Assembly: GCA_020726505.1 (NCBI GenBank)
Contig: JAHLEZ010000011.1
Location: 124,001 to 188,000, forward strand
Length of the DNA: 64,000 bases
Source of the DNA: Leptodontidium sp. MPI-SDFR-AT-0119
Taxonomy: Eukaryota > Ascomycota > Leotiomycetes > Helotiales > Leptodontidiaceae
Reading direction: 5' to 3'
Made by a program: the position numbers and the translations under genes. Below are positions 58,001 to 64,000 of the stretch, one piece after another; the first letter of the stretch is position 1, and the number at the start of each line of letters is the position of its first letter. Under the pieces are notes generated by a model, which saw only the letters and a program-made list of their open reading frames with translations, ran no database searches and was not told where the DNA came from.

Positions 58001-61000
58001 ACCTCGGGTGTCTAAAGTAATGGTATGAAATGAAATGTGATGTGATGTGATGTGATGGAATGAGATGAGCTGGCAGCGCGTTCAGCGGTGTGTACGGTGA
58101 GAATATACTAAAGATGTACTATCCATCCAAGACTAAAGCAAAAATATCGACATGCACTTAAGAAACGGAAGTTTGCGGAGTTCAGTAGTTTCTCTGCTTG
58201 TGACGTGACTTGAGCCTCGGTTCTATTCAGCGCACTAAAATGGAAAAGAAAGAATGCAAGTCATGAACATTAATCAACATGAATAGGAAATAATAGACGA
58301 AGAAACCCGTCCGTTGGAGCGCTTCAAAGAAAAAGTAAAGTAAAAATGTTCCAAGGAGTAAACATCCGATTCCACACATGACTTCCATCGGGACTGTATT
58401 GGAATTTAACTGAAAACACTCTAAAGACATCGTCAAATCAAGCCCACGATGGCCCGAGACGGAAACACCGTTCCGTGATCGAGTAAGATTGCGAATCTTT
58501 GTCTCAGGCTCGGCAGATGGAATATCACAAGGCACAACAATGCCTATCTAAGGCGATCTGATCCAAGGTCAGGTCCCCTTCCAATGCCATGGCATGGCAC
58601 GGGACGGGCCAGAGCGAGGAAGACAATCTGCCGATTTAAACGAGGGCGAGAAAGAAAAAGCAAAAATACGAGCTTTACTACACAGAGAGAACTAGTGACA
58701 GAGGCGTTGAAGAAGGGAAAGATTTGCCTGGAGGCGCGAAATAAGGTCGTGGATGCCACGCCTCGTTCTGGACACCATTAGTTAAGAGCACATGAATTGA
58801 GTGTATCCCGAGGCTTTTGAGGCTTGAGACCCGTGATTTGACGGTGACGGTATGGCTTGCGCGTTTTCGTGGAAAGAGGAGAAGTAGTCCGGACTTGTTC
58901 GGCTGCTCTGTGTTGCACCGTGCTGTGCTGTTACAGTAGAAGCAGATGTATGAGTAGTAATTCATTTGTACAGTAGTTAAATTACACTAGCTTTGCGAGA
59001 ACGTGAGAAGCCAGCCCGGACAGTTAGCTCTCCTCGCGTTACACGACGTGTGTGCGGAACTTGTTTCGTTTCGAAACTTGGCACGTCATCTTAAACCGCT
59101 CTTTTTACTTTCACGCCGTGGTCAAGCCTCACGAGTACCAGGGTATCGTGTTTGGTGGTGGGTGATATTCGATGTCATGCCTGTCTATAGCCGATGGTAA
59201 TCCGTCCAGCATTTCGTGTTACCCATCTAAAGCGTTGCTAGCTAATCAAATAAGAAGGAGAATAGAATAGGAAGACCAAATATGTCCGTGACCTGGTCAC
59301 CATATCCACCAACTTCCTTGCCCTGCAGATAGACGCTCATGCTCATGCTCATAATCATGCTGGGCTGACCTTGCCTGGCATGGCAGCGGCACGGTCCTTG
59401 AAAGTTCAGCTCAGATCGGGCAGGATGATTGGGTAGCAGTGGCTCCAGCCTTCATATCCCTACTGAAACAGCGATATTTGCATCGGAATATATTACTCGT
59501 GGGCGGGCGGCCCTTCCTTGCTCAGTCAGTCAGTGGGCGCGGGGACGGTGCCTGCCTTGGAAGGATAACGCTCATCCGTATCGCTTGTTCTGTGAGTGGT
59601 TACTGTGAGTGGTTACTGTGAGCTTCTATGTTTCACAGAGGGCGATATATTGCGCAGGAGGTTGGGCAGGGGAAAGAGAAGGGCGAGGTTTGGTTCAGGG
59701 TGGGATGGGGTGAGATGAGATGGTCGAGATGATGGTGGTTGGATGGATGGATGAGTGGATGGGTGGGTGAGATCGCCAGATCGATTGTTTATTGCTTCAA
59801 TTGAAGATGGGAGATCTGTATCTAGATTGAGGTGCCCCACAGTGGGGTGTTGAAGGAGGGTGACATCGAACCAGTTTTTCTTGGAGGAGGTGGCCGTGGG
59901 GCTTTGATGTGGAGAAATACTTTGTTTGACTTTACAGATGAGGCTTTTGATGGTCTGCTTTGGGAGGGTCTTTGAGGTCTGGGCTTATGAATTGGGACCA
60001 GCTCAAAGCTGGAAATGGCCACTAGTGTTGGGATCAACCCACTGAAGATTTGGGAGTCTGGACCTTGTTACAGACAGTAGCACTGAAGACAGAAGACGAA
60101 GTCTTTTGGTTCTTCTGCTTTGATTGAGAAAGGAAGGGACTGTGCGACGAAGTCGTCGTACAAAGCATAATAAGTGCAAAATTCAAGGAAGAGGCAAAAC
60201 GTAGCAGCGAAGCTGCAGTGCAGCCGTTGCAGCATGGACTCTCGCTCCAGAATGAATGAAGGTTTGGTAAGACAACCCATGCATGCATGTGATGCATGTG
60301 GGTATGTTTCCGTTGGATCTGAGATTGCTCCTCTCGATGACCTGTGATCCCGATGCGAATTATATACCAGGGGAGGTATAAAAACAGGGACCAAAGTCGA
60401 TCAAACTATGGAAACTCCTCAAAAAGGATGCGAGGTGGCGTGAGGTGATGCAAGCTACTCTGCATCCTGGCATATTCGTCTGACGATCCCGAGATCGGTT
60501 TGAGGTGCTGGACAAGGAGGTGCGTCTTGAAGGATTTGGTAAAATGCGAGTTTGAGCGCGAGATGTAGCATGCACATCGTTATCAGATTCGGTGTTACTA
60601 TTCGGAAGCTTTTTTCTCTCTCGGCCTGATGAGGTGATCGCGGGTTGTTGTTGTATCCGAAAGTGAGGAACGATACATGTGAAAAAGACGTTACCTTCCG
60701 CTGCCGATAGCCTTGACAGAAAACGTCGTTGCATGGAGTCGTGGTCTCGTGAACGGCAGTTGGGATTTTGCTGGTTGTAGATTTTCGGGCTTGCGTCTGG
60801 TGTGTGGGCTCCGCTGAGGACATTGTGTTTGTGGAGAAGTCTGGTATCCACAGATCGGACAGAAGCGTGAGGGAGAGGCGGCAGCCCTCATCCTGGGCAG
60901 TTGTAGGGTTGCATTGGAGAACGATCCTTTCTCTTCTTGATTGAGTTGACAGGGCAGGTCGAGGCAACTTCACTTTGCCTGCATATTCCGGAAGCCGGGA

Positions 61001-64000
61001 GAATCATCGCGCGACCATGTCTACAGGGATGCATCGTGAGATGGAGAGAGAGATTTGCGGTCGAGGTGGATCTGTGGTACGGTGATATTCCAGGTGGGTT
61101 TCTGCTGATGGATTCTTTGGGACGAGCTTACGGGTCTTGGAGACTTAAGCAAAGTCGGGATAGAAATAACCAGTCAGCTGCTGAGGTGTGTTTGTGACTT
61201 CTCCCAGGCTGCTTGCTGTCCAATGCCACTGACAGCTAGCTCATAGCGGAGAGACAGAGAGAGCACAGGTATAAGCAGAAGGACGCTGAGCAGGAACATC
61301 GTGACCTGCCAGCTTCGCTTTTCATCTGGAGCGGTAGGGTGATTCGAAGCTACTTCTGGTGCCGCATCTATCTGCCTCAGCGTAGCAGTGCATGTTGACT
61401 TTCTCTGGCCGGGAGGTTAATATCGCTTCCGAGCAAGTAGCAAGGCGTACCAAGTAGAAGGTTCTGCGCCGGATATCTGCTCCATCTGTGATGAAATCTC
61501 AAGGATCGTGAGGATAGGAACAACATGCATGTCCTGGTGGAGCTGTGCCCCCGGTGATATCCCCCCGTTGTTTCCGCATTCCATCTTTCTCCCTGCCTTC
61601 TTGCCTGCCTGCCTGTCTTTGTTTGTTTGGTAGAGTGGTGTAGGCAGGGGAAAGGCGAGGAGGGGAGTTGGATTGGAGACTGAAGCGAGAGGGGGTGGGC
61701 TCGGACTGGGATCTCAGAAACGGGGATCAAGGTTCTAATATGCATACGATCGAGCGATGAGACGCATCCGTTGGAGTGGTTGATGGGGACATGGGTTGAC
61801 AGGCCAACATGGGAGGGAAGAGGAGGGTGTGGAGGGGGACTGTGTGAAAGAAGAAGCAGTGGAAGGGTTTTGAAATGACGGGCAGCCAATTATTGCTCAC
61901 GGAGACTTCATCAATAAGTATGTTTGAGATGAGACATTCGATGGCACAAGTCGCCGAGTCAGGGGACATGCAGAGAGAGCACAGTCTTGACTCCCATGCC
62001 AGCTTATAACTGGATGTAGGACTCCGAGCTGAGGTTGGAGTTGAGGATTGTTGGTCTGGCTATGGGATGGGCCGGCAGCTGTTCCACGCACGTCCTGTAT
62101 CCATACATGCAGGATGCGAATATCTCGCACCCGGCTAGCGTGCAGCACGGTGCATCTGAGATCGTACGATTCTATGCCGCTAGGCTGGGGTAAATAACCT
62201 GGTCTGGAAGGAATTGAGGGATGGGTTCAGGGGGGTCATGGCTGAGATCTTCGCACGCGAGGCTAATGCTAGGTTTGGAGATCTTATCTGATATTGGAGT
62301 ATTTTTTGACCGTAAATTTACTCGATTTTGTGTTGAGGGGGGTTAAGAGCTGCAGGAGAAGTCCCATCCTTTCCTTTCTAGATCTCCCTTCGTATTTGCA
62401 ACTTTTTGCCAATAATAGTATAGAGCAGTATGAATATGGCCCGAGGATTGCCGTACATTGACAAGAAGTTGGTGAGTTGGTGAGTTAGTGTACTGGAAAA
62501 CCAACATTTCGGAGGAATCGACGGATGCCACAGCCGGTTCGAATCGACAAAGTCATCCATCTATCTACTTCGAAGTAGCCAAGTCATCCAGCTACTCCGT
62601 ACAGGGGACAGCAAACGTTAAATGGTTGAGCCAATTAAAGCGCAAGATCTAATATCCCGACTCGATGATTGGTCTGTACAAGCACATAGCCCCACCGCAT
62701 CTGGTGACATTTAACATTTACCATGGCCTGTAGGTAGTAGCCATAAATCTCCGTCCTAGCTCACTTTCCAAGAAAGGGGAGTGGAGGGCAGGGGGGGAAC
62801 GTGACCGAGCGGAACGGGAAGACCAACAGAAAAACAGAGTTTGGGCCAAAAAAGCCCGATCGAACTACCCATCTCGGTGGAAAGTTAATCGGCACCTACT
62901 TGACTTACTGCGATACTCCGCTGGCCGTGGGCAGCCAGTGGGACCCCCGTACGAGTGCCAACGATTTGGAGGTCCTGATCAGACGTCTGATCGCGGACTC
63001 GTTTAGGTGTTGTTATCCAGTCAGTGCCTGGGCTTTGGAATAATATAATTGATGTGAAACTGTTGCTCCGATGCGATGTCGATTTTGACGTTGACACTGA
63101 CATGAGAGTTGCAGTGCTTGGATCTGTTTTGTCTTGAATGTTCGATGGTTGATGCTTGTAGATTGATGATGCGGAGGAGATGAGATGAATTTTCCCCTTA
63201 GTTCTGAATCTTGATGGATAGACTTCGCTGTCTCGACTATCTGTCAGTTAGGCTAAAGACTATTTGTTTAGTGTGATGGCTAGTGTTACTAGTGAAATGT
63301 TAAATGAGACGACTTTCTTGATGCTCAATTCACGCTCAACTGCTTTCTGAATGGCTCAAGGTGATGCTGTAGCCAACGAAACATGTCAACAATAAATTAT
63401 GAATCCCCAAAAACTTATGTACCTCATCTCGACTTAACATTAAAAGAATCGGCGATCTGATCTCATCTCCAAATCACAGCATCGCCAACACAACCCACGG
63501 ATAACCTCCACGGAAACAATCTCTTGAAGAGGAATCCTGCGCCGTTGTATAGTGAGATCTCGCGCTCGGAGTGGATATCATGATCTGGATGGATCTGAAG
63601 TCGTACGACTTCAAGCGGGGGGGCTAGATCGTAAATTACCGTAGGGTTCTTTGGCGAGGTACGATGGTAAGGGGATACAGATGGATACAGTTAGCTGTTT
63701 TCAAGATCTTGGCTTGCGGGTATGATGTGAACGCCACCGAACGTGAACGCCAACGTGGACCCGTTGTGGAGTGGAGTAGGAAGGTGGAGTTTGATTGTTT
63801 TTTGATCGAATTGGATTGGATTGGATTGTGAAGGGGGAAGGGAGAACAGGGTCGATCCTTGGATATCGCGTGCTGTGGTGGGCGAACCTGAGCCTCTGAC
63901 AGCTGCGGGTGGGCGGTCGAGACGACGGCTGGCTACTTTGTTGTGTTGCGCTGTTATGCTCAGTTGGTGGGGTTAACAACTTGACAGTTGACGATTGACA
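55082..64000. other. Gene-poor 8.9-kb region
   Basis: No gene with a recognisable domain was found on either strand. Many open frames of 60-170 codons overlap one another without family features. Short runs of CATG/GCAT alternation occur near 55155, 57115 and 60285. The region could be a long upstream region of a regulatory gene beyond the window, or hold genes of many short exons or non-coding transcripts that I cannot resolve. Confidence 0.35.
60455..60823 (-). CDS. Possible small two-exon hypothetical gene
   Basis: ATG at 60823 opens 43 codons (MSSAEPTHQTQARKSTTSK to the QGYRQRK end) up to a GTAACG donor at 60694; a CATCAG acceptor at 60626 continues in phase for 56 more codons to a TAG at 60455, 99 aa in total. 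The intron would be 69 nt. The protein has no motif; its second half is mildly hydrophobic. The frame is also open without splicing, so the model is weak. It is listed because it is the best candidate in the gene-poor right end. Confidence 0.2.
   Translation of the reverse strand: MSSAEPTHQTQARKSTTSKIPTAVHETTTPCNDVFCQGYRQRKVTSFSHVSFLTFGYNNNPRSPHQAEREKSFRIVTPNLITMCMLHLALKLAFYQILQDAPPCPAPQTDLGIVRRICQDAE

Overview
The window is nuclear DNA of a filamentous ascomycete (Pezizomycotina). Short GT-AG introns of about 48-118 nt split most genes, gene density is about one per 3-4 kb, and the gene families are typically fungal: a Zn2Cys6 regulator, an ENA sodium P-type ATPase, a SUR7/PalI protein, a LaeA-like methyltransferase and a DUF6536 membrane protein. 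A helotialean (Leotiomycetes) origin is my impression only. No bacterial, viral, rRNA or confident tRNA feature was seen.

Layout. 1-2.3 kb: no gene seen. 2.3-5.1 kb (-): six-exon DUF6536 membrane protein. 6.1-7.9 kb (-): three-exon Zn2Cys6 regulator. 11.4-12.4 kb (-): four-exon MARVEL-like membrane protein. 12.9-14.8 kb: repeat-derived patch with a stop-riddled Cys-rich repeat protein, three related stem-loop motifs and a 251-bp MITE. 15.1-16.5 kb (+): polytopic membrane protein. 16.9-20.5 kb (-): ENA ATPase, 1140 aa. 22.9-30.1 kb (-): small one-TM protein, a broken membrane-protein gene, a small secreted protein and a Ser/Thr/Pro-rich tail-anchored protein. 32.3-38.1 kb: a conserved-looking unknown protein, then an eight-exon LaeA-like methyltransferase (-) divergent from an eight-exon FAD monooxygenase (+). 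39.0-41.0 kb (-): 661-aa membrane protein. 45.4-46.2 kb (+): SUR7/PalI. 48.1-50.9 kb (+): 881-aa protein with a possible HicA-like C-terminus. 53.4-55.1 kb: a Tc1/mariner element with perfect 66-bp inverted repeats around a dead transposase, and a second TA-flanked MITE beside it. 55.1-64 kb: no convincing gene.

How the genes fit together. Several products belong at the plasma membrane or in ion and surface physiology (ENA, SUR7/PalI, MARVEL-like, DUF6536). The methyltransferase/monooxygenase pair with a shared 976-bp upstream region looks like a fragment of secondary metabolism, but no polyketide, peptide or terpene synthase is present. Broken genes in and around the repeats carry many C-to-T type stop codons (CAA/CAG/CGA to TAA/TAG/TGA), which suggests repeat-induced point mutation.

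Exon boundaries were worked out by hand from splice signals and phase. Every boundary quoted keeps the reading frame, but none is supported by transcript data. No database search was possible, so family names rest on motif recognition.
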